A stretch of DNA of 7,124 nucleotides from Acidobacteriota bacterium (GTDB lineage Bacteria > Acidobacteriota > Vicinamibacteria > Marinacidobacterales > SMYC01), in assembly GCA_029263435.1 (NCBI GenBank), contig JAJCXL010000228.1, positions 1 through 7,124 of the forward strand. The letters are read 5' to 3'. Under the pieces are notes generated by a model. The model worked only from the letters and a program-made list of their open reading frames with translations, did no database searches and was not told where the DNA came from. This document shows, in pieces, positions 1 through 6,801 of the stretch. Position 1 is the first letter of the stretch. The number at the start of each line of letters is the position of its first letter. The position numbers were made by a program, and so were the translations under genes.

Positions 1-618
1 GACGAGGCCTCGCGCGGCGTGTACGCACGGATCTCCACGAATCACGGCCGCACGTTCGGTCCTGAGACCCGAATCGACGATGACCGGGGTGTGTGCGCTT
101 GTTGCGGCCTGAGCGCCGTATGGAGTGAGGACGCGCTCTACGTGATCTACCGGGCCGCGACGGATTTCGTCCATCGAGACATGACGTTGTTGAAGTCCGT
201 GGATGGTGGGAAGAGCTTCGAGGCGGAGCGGGTCCATGAGTGGAACATCGGGGCTTGTCCGGTGTCGACGACGAGCATCACCGCAGGGCCCCGAGCCAGC
301 GCGGTGGTGGCGTGGGAAACGATGGGGCAAGTCTTCGTTTCGCGATCGAAGCCCGACAGCGACCCCCGCCCGGTCGCCGCCCCGGGCGAGCAAGTCGATC
401 GGCGGAAGAATCCGGTCGCGGTCGTCGGCCGCTCCGGCGAGACACTACTCGTTTGGGGTGATGGCCCGGGATGGCGCAGCGGAGGTACGCTCCACTGGCA
501 ACTCTTCGATGCCAAGTGGACGCCGACCGACGTTCATGGTCAGGCCGAGGAGATGCCCGAATACAGCGTCCCGACCGCTGTCGCACGACCCGACGGATCC
601 TTCCTCGTGATCTACTGA
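1..618 (+). CDS. BNR/Asp-box repeat (sialidase-fold) protein, 3' part only
   Basis: The reading frame is open from the first base, so this is the C-terminal 205 residues of a longer protein; the GTG at 19 is internal to the frame and probably not the true start. Two Asp-box-like turns of the S-x-D-x-G-x-T-W type are visible: STNHGRTF (visible residues 12-19) and SVDGGKSF (66-73). Repeats like these mark beta-propeller blades. Between and after them lie CACC (residues 32-35) and GACPV (Cys86). From memory, a group of environmental proteins annotated as sialidase or exo-alpha-sialidase shares a CxCC motif, an RD pair and a later CP motif; here the RD is in HRDMTLL. No sialidase active site can be judged from this fragment, so enzymatic activity should not be assumed. 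The cysteine cluster could bind metal or form disulfides (inference). The gene runs convergently towards cusA, with 49 bp between stop codons, so it is not in the efflux operon. No promoter or signal peptide is visible because the 5' end is missing. Confidence 0.8.
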   Translation, partial: DEASRGVYARISTNHGRTFGPETRIDDDRGVCACCGLSAVWSEDALYVIYRAATDFVHRDMTLLKSVDGGKSFEAERVHEWNIGACPVSTTSITAGPRASAVVAWETMGQVFVSRSKPDSDPRPVAAPGEQVDRRKNPVAVVGRSGETLLVWGDGPGWRSGGTLHWQLFDAKWTPTDVHGQAEEMPEYSVPTAVARPDGSFLVIY

Positions 619-630
619 GCTTGCTCGCTC

Positions 631-658
631 AAAAAGACCCGATTCAAAGAGATTCGGG
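631..658 (-). terminator. Intrinsic terminator of the efflux operon
   Basis: Read on the minus strand, a hairpin starts 9 bases after the cusA stop codon. The stem is CCCGA paired with TCGGG (plus-strand 638-642 and 654-658), followed by one A-A mismatch and two further pairs, with a five-base loop. It is followed immediately by TCTTTTT (637 down to 631). A GC-rich stem plus T-tract just past the last gene fits Rho-independent termination. On the plus strand the same hairpin is followed by AAATAGC with no T-run, so it should not work well for the convergent BNR gene. The T-tract is interrupted by one C and the stem is short, so strength is uncertain. Confidence 0.6.
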
Positions 659-667
659 AAATAGCTG

Positions 668-3600
668 TCATGTCTTTTCCTCCTCCAAGCTCCATCCCTT
701 CCAGATGTAGTAAATCGCCGGGTAGACGAGCAGCACTACCGCGACCGATGTGACCATGCCGCCCACCATCGGAGTCGCGATGCGCTTCATCACATCCGCA
801 CCGGTTCCATGACTCCACATGATGGGCAGCAACCCAGCCATCGTGGTCACTGCCGTCATGAGCTTGGGTCGCACCCTTTTGACGGCAGCGTGATAGACCG
901 ACGTCGCGAGGTCTCCGCGGTGTCGCATTCTGTTCTCACGGACCGCGCTCTTATAGGCGACGTCGAGATAGAGCAGCATCACGACCCCGGTCTCTGCGCT
1001 GACACCCGCGAGAGCGATGATCCCTACCCAGACCGCGATGCTTAGATTGTAGTCGAGCCACCACATGAGCCAGAACACTCCGATGAGCGAGAACGGCACT
1101 GCCAGAAGCACCAAGGCGGTCTCGAAGAGAGATTTCGTGTTGAGATAGATGATCACGAAGATGAGAATGAGCGTCATCGGGATGACGATCCTCAGTCGCT
1201 CCTTGGCCCTGAGCATGTACTCGTATTGGCCGCTCCACGCGAGGTTATATCCCGCTGGAATCACGACGCTGTCGGCGACCGCGCGCTGGGCTCGCTCGAC
1301 ATAGGTGCCGACGTCCACTCCAGCGATATCGATGTAGATCCACGCATTCGGCCGTGAGTTCTCGCTCTTGATGGCCGGCGGCCCTTTCTCGATCCGCAGC
1401 TGGGCAAGCATACCGAGTGGCATGTGCTGGCCGGCGGGCGTGGGCACGAGAATCTCCCGCAGCGCCGGGAGGTTGTCCCGGAGCTCGCGGCTGTAACGAA
1501 GGTTGACCGGGTAGCGTTCGAGACCCTCGACGGTTGTCGTGATGTTCATACCCCCGATGGCGGACTGGATGACGTCTTGCACGTCGCCGACCGTCAGCGC
1601 GTATCTGGCAATGGCCTCGCGGTCTATGTCGAAGACCAGATAGTTCCCACCCATGACCCGTTCGGCATAGACGGAGAGCGTATCCGGGACTTGCGCAATC
1701 ACGGCCTCCACCTCTTGCCCGATCTCTTGAAGTTTCTGAAGATCAGGGCCCGCGACCTTGATACCCACCGGGGTCTTGATTCCGGTCGAGAGCATGTCGA
1801 TGCGAGTCTTGATGGGCATCGTCCATGCGTTCGTCACTCCCGGAAACTGGATCGCTTCATTGAGCTCGGCCGTCAGCTTCTCGGGTGTCATGCCGGGACG
1901 CCACTCCGACTCCGGCTTGAGCATGATCGTCGTCTCGATCATCGATAGAGGAGCGGGATCTGTCGCGGTGTCGGCGCGTCCGGCTTTTCCAAAGACATGA
2001 TGGACTTCCGGAAACGTGCGAATGATTTTGTCGGTCTGCTGAAGGAGCTCTCTCGCTTTCGTGGCCGAGATCCCCGGGAGGGTGGTCGGCATGTACAAGA
2101 GGTCGCCTTCCCACAACGGCGGCATGAACTCGGAGCCGAGCTGCCCGAACGGAACGACCGTCGCCACGAGAACGAGCAAAGCGACGACTACGACGGACCA
2201 CTTCCATTTCAGTATGAGGTGGAGGATCGGGTCGTAGATTCGTATCAAGATCCGGCTCAGCGGGTTCTTCTCCTCCGGGCGGATTCGACCCCGGACCCAA
2301 AAACCCATGAGCACTGGCACGAGAGTGACGGCGAGCAAGGACGATGCAGCCATCGAGTAAGTCTTCGTGAACGCCAAGGGCTTGAACAGACGGCCTTCTT
2401 GGGCTTGCAACGTGAACACGGGAGCGAAGGACACGGTGATGACCAAGAGCGCGTAAAACAGCGTCGGTCCGACTTCCTTGGCCGCGGATGCGATGATCTG
2501 CCAGTGCTCCTTCTTGCCGGCATCGCGTTCCAGGTGTTTGTGCGCGTTTTCGACCATGACGATCGCCGCGTCGACCATCGCGCCGATCGCGATGGCGATG
2601 CCCCCGAGCGACATGATGTTGGCGCCCAAACCTTGCTGACCCATCACGATGAACGCCATGAGGATCGCGATCGGTAGGGTAAGAATGACGACCAGGGCTG
2701 AACGGATGTGGAGCAAGAACAAGAAGCACACGATCGCGACGACGATGCTTTCCTCGATGAGCTTTTCCTGGAGCGTCTCGATCGATCGCTCGATCAACGC
2801 GCTCCGATCGTAGACCGGCAAGATCTCGACGTCCGGGGGAAGCCCCTGCTTCAACTCTTCCAGCTTGACCTTGACTCGCTCGATGACGTCGTAAGCATTG
2901 GCGCCGGAACGCACCACGACGACCCCACCAACGACTTCTCCTTCGCCGTTGAGCTCAGCGATGCCTCTGCGGATCTCCGGCCCTCGCTGGACCGTGCCGA
3001 CATCGCGCAAAAGAATCGGAGCCCCACGAGTGTCTACCCCCAGAGCCACGCTCTCGAGGTCATCGATGCTCTCGACGTAGCCTTCGCCGCGGATCATGAA
3101 CTCGGTCTCGGACATCTCGAGAACTCGACCGCCGACCTCGTTATTGCTTCTTTGGACCGCGGCCCGGATCTTGCCGAGCGAAATGTCGTAAGCGCGAAGC
3201 TTCACCGGATCGACCGTGATCTGGTACTGCTTGACGAAGCCGCCGACGCTCGCGACTTCAGAAACCCCCGGCACCGATGTGAGCTCGTATTTCAGGAACC
3301 AGTCCTGGATGCTCCGCAAGTCTCCGAGGCTCCGCTCGGTCGAGGTGAGCGCGTACATATAAGCCCAGCCCACCCCGGTCGCATCCGGGCCAAGACTGGG
3401 TGTCACGCCATTCGGAAGCCTTCCCGTGACGGTGTTCGTGTATTCGAGGACTCTGCTTCGGGCCCAGTACAGGTCGGTGCCGTCCTCGAAAATCACATAG
3501 ACCAGGGAGAATCCGAAGAAGGAGTATCCGCGGACGACTTTCGCGAAAGGAACCGCGAGCATTTGTGTCGTGATCGGATAGGTGATCTGATCCTCGACGA

Positions 3601-3778
3601 GCTGGGGCGCTTGTCCGGGGTATTCCGTGAAAATGATGACCTGGACGTCGGAGAGATCGGGAATCGCGTCCAGTGGCGTCGTACGCAACGCTTGAATGCC
3701 GGCGAGCGTTATCGCGATGGTGGCGAGCACCACCATGTACTTGTTCTCGATGGACCAGTCGATGATTTTTTCCAGCAT
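668..3778 (-). CDS. cusA: CusA/CzcA-family heavy-metal efflux RND pump, probably Cu(I)/Ag(I)
   Basis: This 1036-residue protein has the full length of the heavy-metal RND family. It is the inner-membrane, proton-driven pump of a tripartite exporter. TM1 is at about 13-31, a first periplasmic loop follows, TM2-TM7 lie at about 343-546, a second periplasmic loop follows, and TM8-TM12 lie at about 862-1026. Family hallmarks include DAIPDLSDVQVII (37-49), GAMVDAAIVMVENAHK (399-414) and RVRPKLM (968-974). Matched by eye to E. coli CusA, the methionine triad (M573/M623/M672) is M563, M613 and M662, and the proton-relay residues D405, E939 and K984 are D403, E929 and K972. The three membrane methionine pairs are also kept: M408/M491, M401/M476 and M389/M1008. 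The fourth pair (E. coli M271/M755) appears replaced. This favours Cu(I)/Ag(I) over divalent Co/Zn/Cd, although specificity is not proven. The ATG start matches the family N-terminus; its Shine-Dalgarno sequence is weak. It is the last gene of the operon, 21 bp after cusB. Confidence 0.95.
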   Translation of the reverse strand: MLEKIIDWSIENKYMVVLATIAITLAGIQALRTTPLDAIPDLSDVQVIIFTEYPGQAPQLVEDQITYPITTQMLAVPFAKVVRGYSFFGFSLVYVIFEDGTDLYWARSRVLEYTNTVTGRLPNGVTPSLGPDATGVGWAYMYALTSTERSLGDLRSIQDWFLKYELTSVPGVSEVASVGGFVKQYQITVDPVKLRAYDISLGKIRAAVQRSNNEVGGRVLEMSETEFMIRGEGYVESIDDLESVALGVDTRGAPILLRDVGTVQRGPEIRRGIAELNGEGEVVGGVVVVRSGANAYDVIERVKVKLEELKQGLPPDVEILPVYDRSALIERSIETLQEKLIEESIVVAIVCFLFLLHIRSALVVILTLPIAILMAFIVMGQQGLGANIMSLGGIAIAIGAMVDAAIVMVENAHKHLERDAGKKEHWQIIASAAKEVGPTLFYALLVITVSFAPVFTLQAQEGRLFKPLAFTKTYSMAASSLLAVTLVPVLMGFWVRGRIRPEEKNPLSRILIRIYDPILHLILKWKWSVVVVALLVLVATVVPFGQLGSEFMPPLWEGDLLYMPTTLPGISATKARELLQQTDKIIRTFPEVHHVFGKAGRADTATDPAPLSMIETTIMLKPESEWRPGMTPEKLTAELNEAIQFPGVTNAWTMPIKTRIDMLSTGIKTPVGIKVAGPDLQKLQEIGQEVEAVIAQVPDTLSVYAERVMGGNYLVFDIDREAIARYALTVGDVQDVIQSAIGGMNITTTVEGLERYPVNLRYSRELRDNLPALREILVPTPAGQHMPLGMLAQLRIEKGPPAIKSENSRPNAWIYIDIAGVDVGTYVERAQRAVADSVVIPAGYNLAWSGQYEYMLRAKERLRIVIPMTLILIFVIIYLNTKSLFETALVLLAVPFSLIGVFWLMWWLDYNLSIAVWVGIIALAGVSAETGVVMLLYLDVAYKSAVRENRMRHRGDLATSVYHAAVKRVRPKLMTAVTTMAGLLPIMWSHGTGADVMKRIATPMVGGMVTSVAVVLLVYPAIYYIWKGWSLEEEKT

Positions 3779-3799
3779 GGCTCGCCCGGTCGTCGATTC

Positions 3800-5188
3800 T
3801 CAGTGGTGGTCGCGGTTCTCAGCGCCCGGTGGATCTGCGTCTTCAGTGTCTTGTCTCGCGGGCTCGTCCCCGCGATCGATGAGCTTTCGGATCGCCTCCT
3901 TGAGATTGCTCTCGGAATCGATCAGGAACTGCGAAGAGACGACGACCCGGTCGCCGTCGTTCAGGCCTTCGGTGACCTCCCACAGCCCGCCGCCATTGAC
4001 GCCCAAGGTGACGTCTCGAACTTCGAACTTCCCCTCACCTCGATCGAGAACCAGAATGTTCCGCTCGCCGCTGTGAATGACGGCCTCTTCGGGAACGGCC
4101 AAGACGTTCCGAGCGGCAGGGACGTCGAAGGTCACGTTCGCGTACATGTCGGCTCGCAAACTGCCCCCGGGATTTTGTAGCTCTATCGAGACTTTCATGG
4201 TCCGGGTCTTCTCATCGAAAAAGGGGAGCAGGTAGCGGATCCGACCGCGATAGATTTTCCCAGGCTCGTGGGGAAGCTCGACCTTCGCGTAAGTGCCTAC
4301 ACGCAGCCACGGCACTTGATGCTCGTAGATGTCGGCCTCGAGCCAGATCGTTGATAAGTTCGCGATCTTGTAGAGATTCATTCCTGCTTTCGCGAACATG
4401 CCTTCGAGCGCGTGGTCCATTTTCTCGACCACGACCCCACTCGCGGGAGCGGTAACCGCGAGCGTTCTTAGGATCTGGCGGGTGGACCCGAGGCTTTGAA
4501 TTTGCTCCGTAGACACGTCCCAGTAGGCGAGCCGCTCCCGTGAAGCCGTGACCAACGCCCGTGCGCGCTTGGCGATCTCAGGGTAGTCGGACCCGTCCAT
4601 TCGCTCGGCGTAGTCCAGCGCCTGCAAGTACTCTTTCTGTGTGGTGACGAGCTGTGGACTGTAGATCTCGAAGAGCTTCTGGCCCTTCTCTACCGACTCG
4701 CCGACATAGTTCACATAGACGGTGTCGATCCAACCCTCGTACTTCGTGTTCACCCAGACCATTTGCTTCGCGTCGTAGCCGAGGACGCCGACGGTTCGGA
4801 TCGTAAAGGGTAGGTCCATACGGCGGACGGTCTCGGTTTGGACCCCGATGTTTTGTACGAAGACGGGATCGATCCTAACGGCGCCCGGCCCGAGGGGCTG
4901 CTCCACTTCGTCCTCGTAGACCGGGACCAGATCCATACCCATCGGGGATTTTCCCGGCTGGTCGCGAACGTAGGTGGGATCCATGGGGGCCTTCCAGTAC
5001 TTGACCTTGCGGTTTGGGCTCGTGCCGTCTCCGTCGCTCGCGCGTAACTCGCCCATCTCGCTCATGGAGTCCGCGGTCGAGAGCTGGAATCGCTCCATCC
5101 ACGTCCACCGGAACGGATTTACGATCACGAGCGCCGTCATCCCTATACCGAGAACGAAGGTCGCGAGTCCGGTGATGAGTGTCTTCAA
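3800..5188 (-). CDS. cusB: CusB-family periplasmic adaptor of the metal efflux system
   Basis: This is the membrane-fusion subunit that links the pump to the outer-membrane channel and, in E. coli, hands Cu(I) to CusA. I place the start at the TTG at 5188, giving 462 residues that begin MKTLITGLATF; a GAGG sequence sits 8 bases upstream and the gap to cusC is then 10 bp. An upstream TTG at 5242 would add 18 residues, overlap cusC by 44 bp, and bury the hydrophobic N-terminus. Residues 4-24 form a membrane segment, with no lipobox cysteine, so the protein is probably anchored or exported uncleaved. A heavy-metal-binding domain follows at about 61-93, with M69, M83 and M85 in the same pattern as E. 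coli CusB M21/M36/M38. Next come lipoyl-like halves (about 145-180 and 242-275), a coiled-coil hairpin (about 180-235, KEYLQALDYAERM), a beta-barrel (about 282-355) and a membrane-proximal domain to about 430. The C-terminal tail (about 438-462) is acidic and ends in two histidines. Confidence 0.93.
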   Translation of the reverse strand: MKTLITGLATFVLGIGMTALVIVNPFRWTWMERFQLSTADSMSEMGELRASDGDGTSPNRKVKYWKAPMDPTYVRDQPGKSPMGMDLVPVYEDEVEQPLGPGAVRIDPVFVQNIGVQTETVRRMDLPFTIRTVGVLGYDAKQMVWVNTKYEGWIDTVYVNYVGESVEKGQKLFEIYSPQLVTTQKEYLQALDYAERMDGSDYPEIAKRARALVTASRERLAYWDVSTEQIQSLGSTRQILRTLAVTAPASGVVVEKMDHALEGMFAKAGMNLYKIANLSTIWLEADIYEHQVPWLRVGTYAKVELPHEPGKIYRGRIRYLLPFFDEKTRTMKVSIELQNPGGSLRADMYANVTFDVPAARNVLAVPEEAVIHSGERNILVLDRGEGKFEVRDVTLGVNGGGLWEVTEGLNDGDRVVVSSQFLIDSESNLKEAIRKLIDRGDEPARQDTEDADPPGAENRDHH

Positions 5189-5200
5189 GGGTGCGTCCTC
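5189..5200 (-). promoter_or_regulatory. Shine-Dalgarno sequence that fixes the cusB start
   Basis: On the minus strand the cusC stop codon TGA (5201-5199) overlaps GAGG (5200-5197), followed by 8 bases and then TTG at 5188. The overlap of the stop codon and the ribosome binding site suggests that cusB translation is coupled to termination on cusC. The alternative TTG at 5242 has no comparable signal that I can see. Confidence 0.6.
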
Positions 5201-6560
5201 ATCTCGGGAACTGGGTGCCGACCGCGCGCTCGAGATTGGCAAGCGCGATGAGCAGATCCGCGTGATAACGCGCGTTGACGAGACGAGTGCTGAGCAGCGT
5301 CCGCTCGCTATCGAGCAGATCGAGCACCCCTAGCTGGCCGGTCTCGTAGGCGGATTCGGTCGCCCGCAAGGTCTCTTCGGTCTGAGGGATCAACGCGGTT
5401 TGGAAGAGGCGGATTTGCTCGTGAAGCGTCTCCACTCGAATCATCTCGTCGCGGATCGAGAATTCCATCTCGTTGACCAGATGCGCGTAACGACTGCGCT
5501 CCGCACTGAGTGTCTCTCCCGCTTCTCGAATGGAAGCGTCGTATTTGCCACCGAAAAGGGGAAGGTTGATGCCGGCCGAAAGACTCAGCGCGTTTTTTCC
5601 GTCGTCCGGTGGCGGCATGGTGATTCCGGCCGGGTCGGAGCGGCGTCCGACGTTGACGAAGCTCAATCCGACGACGAGATCCGGCCATCGATCGCGTTGG
5701 GCGAGCTCGATCGCTTTCTGGCTCTTCAGAATGCGCTCCTGGGATGCTTTGAGCTCTTCGCGATGGTCGAGACCGAGCGCGTAGAGCTCCTCCATCCCGA
5801 GCTGAGCGGGAGGAACCAGCGGCGCCGCGAGCGGCGGGATGTCGTTGTCGGCCGGCTGATCCATCAAAGTGTTCAGGCGAGCCTCGATGGAGGCGCGCTG
5901 TTGCTGGAGGATGTCGAGCCGGTTCATGAGCCGAGTCGTCTCCGCCTGCAGTTTGATGACTGCCTGGAGAAGCCCTTGTCCCGTGGCGTAGCGGGTCTCG
6001 GCCAGTGAAGCGTAGTGATCGAGTAGAGACTGTTCTTCCGTCGTGATCGCGATCGCGGTGTCCGCGTAAGCGAGCTCGTAATAGGCGCGCTTCGTGTTCA
6101 CGACGACGTCTCTTTGACGGGCTCGGTGCGCTTGATGGGCCGCGAGTGCGTCTCGCATGACCACTTCACCGCGCAAGTCGAGCTTGCCGAACCACGGGAA
6201 TCTCTGCGCGACCGATATCGAGTTGAGCTGCGGCCCGACGCGGGTCTCGACGCTACGGATCGCTTGGGTGAAGGTCAATGTCGGATCCGGGAGCGCGTCG
6301 ACTTGTGGCACCCGCTCGAGCGCTGCCCGGTAGCGGGCTTCGCTCTCTGCGAGGGAAGGGTTCACTGCGAGCGCTTTGTCGACATAAGCGCGCAACGATG
6401 TCTCGGGCGCGTAGAAGTCGGGGGCTAGAATCTCGACGGTGTCCGGATCTTGATCTGCCAAGGTGCTTCGCGCTGGCGAGACGAGGCAGACCCCCGCCCC
6501 AAGTAAGGCAACGCTCCACCCTCGAGTCGGTCGCCGGCGGCACTCGAACGATGTCTTCAT
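5199..6560 (-). CDS. cusC: TolC/CusC-like outer-membrane efflux channel protein
   Basis: This 453-residue protein should form the trimeric outer-membrane and periplasmic duct of the exporter. It begins at an ATG with AGG 7 bases upstream. The N-terminus looks like a Sec signal peptide: arginine-rich up to about residue 14, hydrophobic 16-27 (SVALLGAGVCLV), with cleavage plausible after STLA (residue 35). The cysteine at 25 does not sit in a proper lipobox, so unlike E. coli CusC it is probably not a lipoprotein. Two outer-membrane-efflux repeats are visible. The first includes PDPTLTF (91-97), QRFPWFGKLDLR (119-130) and RYATGQGLLQAVIKLQAET (190-208). The second includes INLPLFGGKYDASIREA (331-347) and YETGQLGVLDLLDSERTLL (405-423). 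The long stretches between are helical with heptad-like spacing, as expected for the alpha-barrel. It is the first gene of the operon and lies directly downstream of a sigma-54-like promoter. The symbol follows operon position and partners; similarity to CzcC-type proteins is equally possible. Confidence 0.9.
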   Translation of the reverse strand: MKTSFECRRRPTRGWSVALLGAGVCLVSPARSTLADQDPDTVEILAPDFYAPETSLRAYVDKALAVNPSLAESEARYRAALERVPQVDALPDPTLTFTQAIRSVETRVGPQLNSISVAQRFPWFGKLDLRGEVVMRDALAAHQAHRARQRDVVVNTKRAYYELAYADTAIAITTEEQSLLDHYASLAETRYATGQGLLQAVIKLQAETTRLMNRLDILQQQRASIEARLNTLMDQPADNDIPPLAAPLVPPAQLGMEELYALGLDHREELKASQERILKSQKAIELAQRDRWPDLVVGLSFVNVGRRSDPAGITMPPPDDGKNALSLSAGINLPLFGGKYDASIREAGETLSAERSRYAHLVNEMEFSIRDEMIRVETLHEQIRLFQTALIPQTEETLRATESAYETGQLGVLDLLDSERTLLSTRLVNARYHADLLIALANLERAVGTQFPR

Positions 6561-6582
6561 TGGGATACCTGAAGCGGGCTAT

Positions 6583-6599
6583 CGCAAGAACTGAGCCAA
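6583..6599 (-). promoter_or_regulatory. Sigma-54 (-24/-12) promoter candidate for cusCBA
   Basis: The minus strand reads TTGGCTCAGTTCTTGCG. Against the known sigma-54 consensus (T)TGGCAC-R-N4-TTGCW, it has TGGC and TTGC exactly, seven bases apart, so the GG-N10-GC spacing is correct. Mismatches are a T for A at the fifth position of TGGCAC and a final G. Transcription would start near 6572, leaving a leader of about 12 bases that still contains the AGG of cusC (6570-6568). I see no competing good sigma-70 promoter facing cusC. Confidence 0.6.
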
Positions 6600-6687
6600 C
6601 GCTCCAGGCGATGCGTAAGCAACGATGCCGGTGGGCTTTAAGCGTTATGGGAGTGATGCGCGTCCTCTTCTCATTGTGCTTCATATC

Positions 6688-6702
6688 CAACACCAAGAGT
6701 TG
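6688..6702. repeat. Imperfect inverted repeat, possible activator-binding site
   Basis: The 15-base element CAACACCAAGAGTTG pairs CAAC with GTTG at its ends and has one further matching pair inside, so five of seven pairs match around a central A. It lies about 90 bp upstream of the -24 box facing cusC and 66 bp upstream of the one facing the kinase, a usual distance for sites of sigma-54 activators. The GGTGTTG at 6755-6761 is the reverse complement of CAACACC in this element. Symmetry is weak and only position argues for function. Confidence 0.25.
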
Positions 6703-6736
6703 CAAAACCAGCAGATCCGTTAGAGGCTAGCAAGTG

Positions 6737-6749
6737 TAATTCTTTGAGA
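6737..6749 (-). promoter_or_regulatory. IHF-like DNA-bending site
   Basis: Read in reverse, the stretch TAATTCTTTGAGA matches the IHF consensus WATCAANNNNTTR at eight of its nine defined positions; the mismatch is a G where T is expected. It lies in the more AT-rich part of the intergenic region, 18 bp upstream of the plus-strand -24 box, where IHF commonly bends DNA to bring a sigma-54 activator to the polymerase. A match of this quality can arise by chance, and whether this organism has IHF is unknown. Confidence 0.3.
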
Positions 6750-6767
6750 GTCAAGGTGTTGTCGTCG

Positions 6768-6783
6768 TGGCCTGCAGTTTGCA
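6768..6783 (+). promoter_or_regulatory. Sigma-54 (-24/-12) promoter candidate for the kinase gene
   Basis: The plus strand reads TGGCCTGCAGTTTGCA. It matches the sigma-54 consensus TGGCAC-R-N4-TTGCW at TGGC, the purine, TTGC and the final A, with GG-N10-GC spacing; only the fifth and sixth positions (CT for AC) differ. Transcription would begin near 6794. That is 8 bases before the first ATG (6802) and about 20 before the second (6814). Confidence 0.6.
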
Positions 6784-6801
6784 AACGAAGGGATTCGAAT
6801 C
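6777..6801. repeat. Pair of perfect 10-bp palindromes next to the kinase start
   Basis: GTTTGCAAAC (6777-6786) and GATTCGAATC (6792-6801) are each perfect palindromes, with centres 15 bp apart. The first overlaps the -12 element of the candidate sigma-54 promoter, and the second ends just before the first ATG and covers the predicted transcription start. They could be operators, but the two sequences are unrelated to each other, which argues against one dimeric protein binding both. Confidence 0.3.

Noticed and set aside
616..631. TGAGC...GCTCA inverted repeat at the BNR stop codon as a terminator
   Set aside because: The stem has only five pairs and is followed on the plus strand by an A-run rather than a T-run; on the minus strand the T-run precedes it. 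It does not work as an intrinsic terminator in either direction, apart from supplying the T-tract of the adjacent hairpin.
1857..2729. 290-codon open frame on the minus strand within cusA in another frame
   Set aside because: It lies wholly inside the well-supported cusA frame and has the arginine/histidine-rich composition of a frame-shifted shadow.
2708..4180. Long 490-codon open frame on the plus strand, opposite cusA and cusB
   Set aside because: It runs through two clear genes on the other strand, spans their junction, and its translation is rich in D, R, E and L with no recognisable domain. GC-rich genes with strong third-position bias often produce such antisense frames.
6278..6730. 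Open frames of about 150 codons on both strands across the cusC 5' end and intergenic region
   Set aside because: Both overlap the cusC signal-peptide region in the wrong frame, have no ribosome binding site that I can see, and encode arginine-rich low-complexity sequence.
6735..6740. TGTAAT as a sigma-70 -10 box for the kinase gene
   Set aside because: No acceptable -35 sequence lies 16-18 bp upstream; the nearest TTGCAA is about 29 bp away. The sigma-54 match downstream is much stronger.
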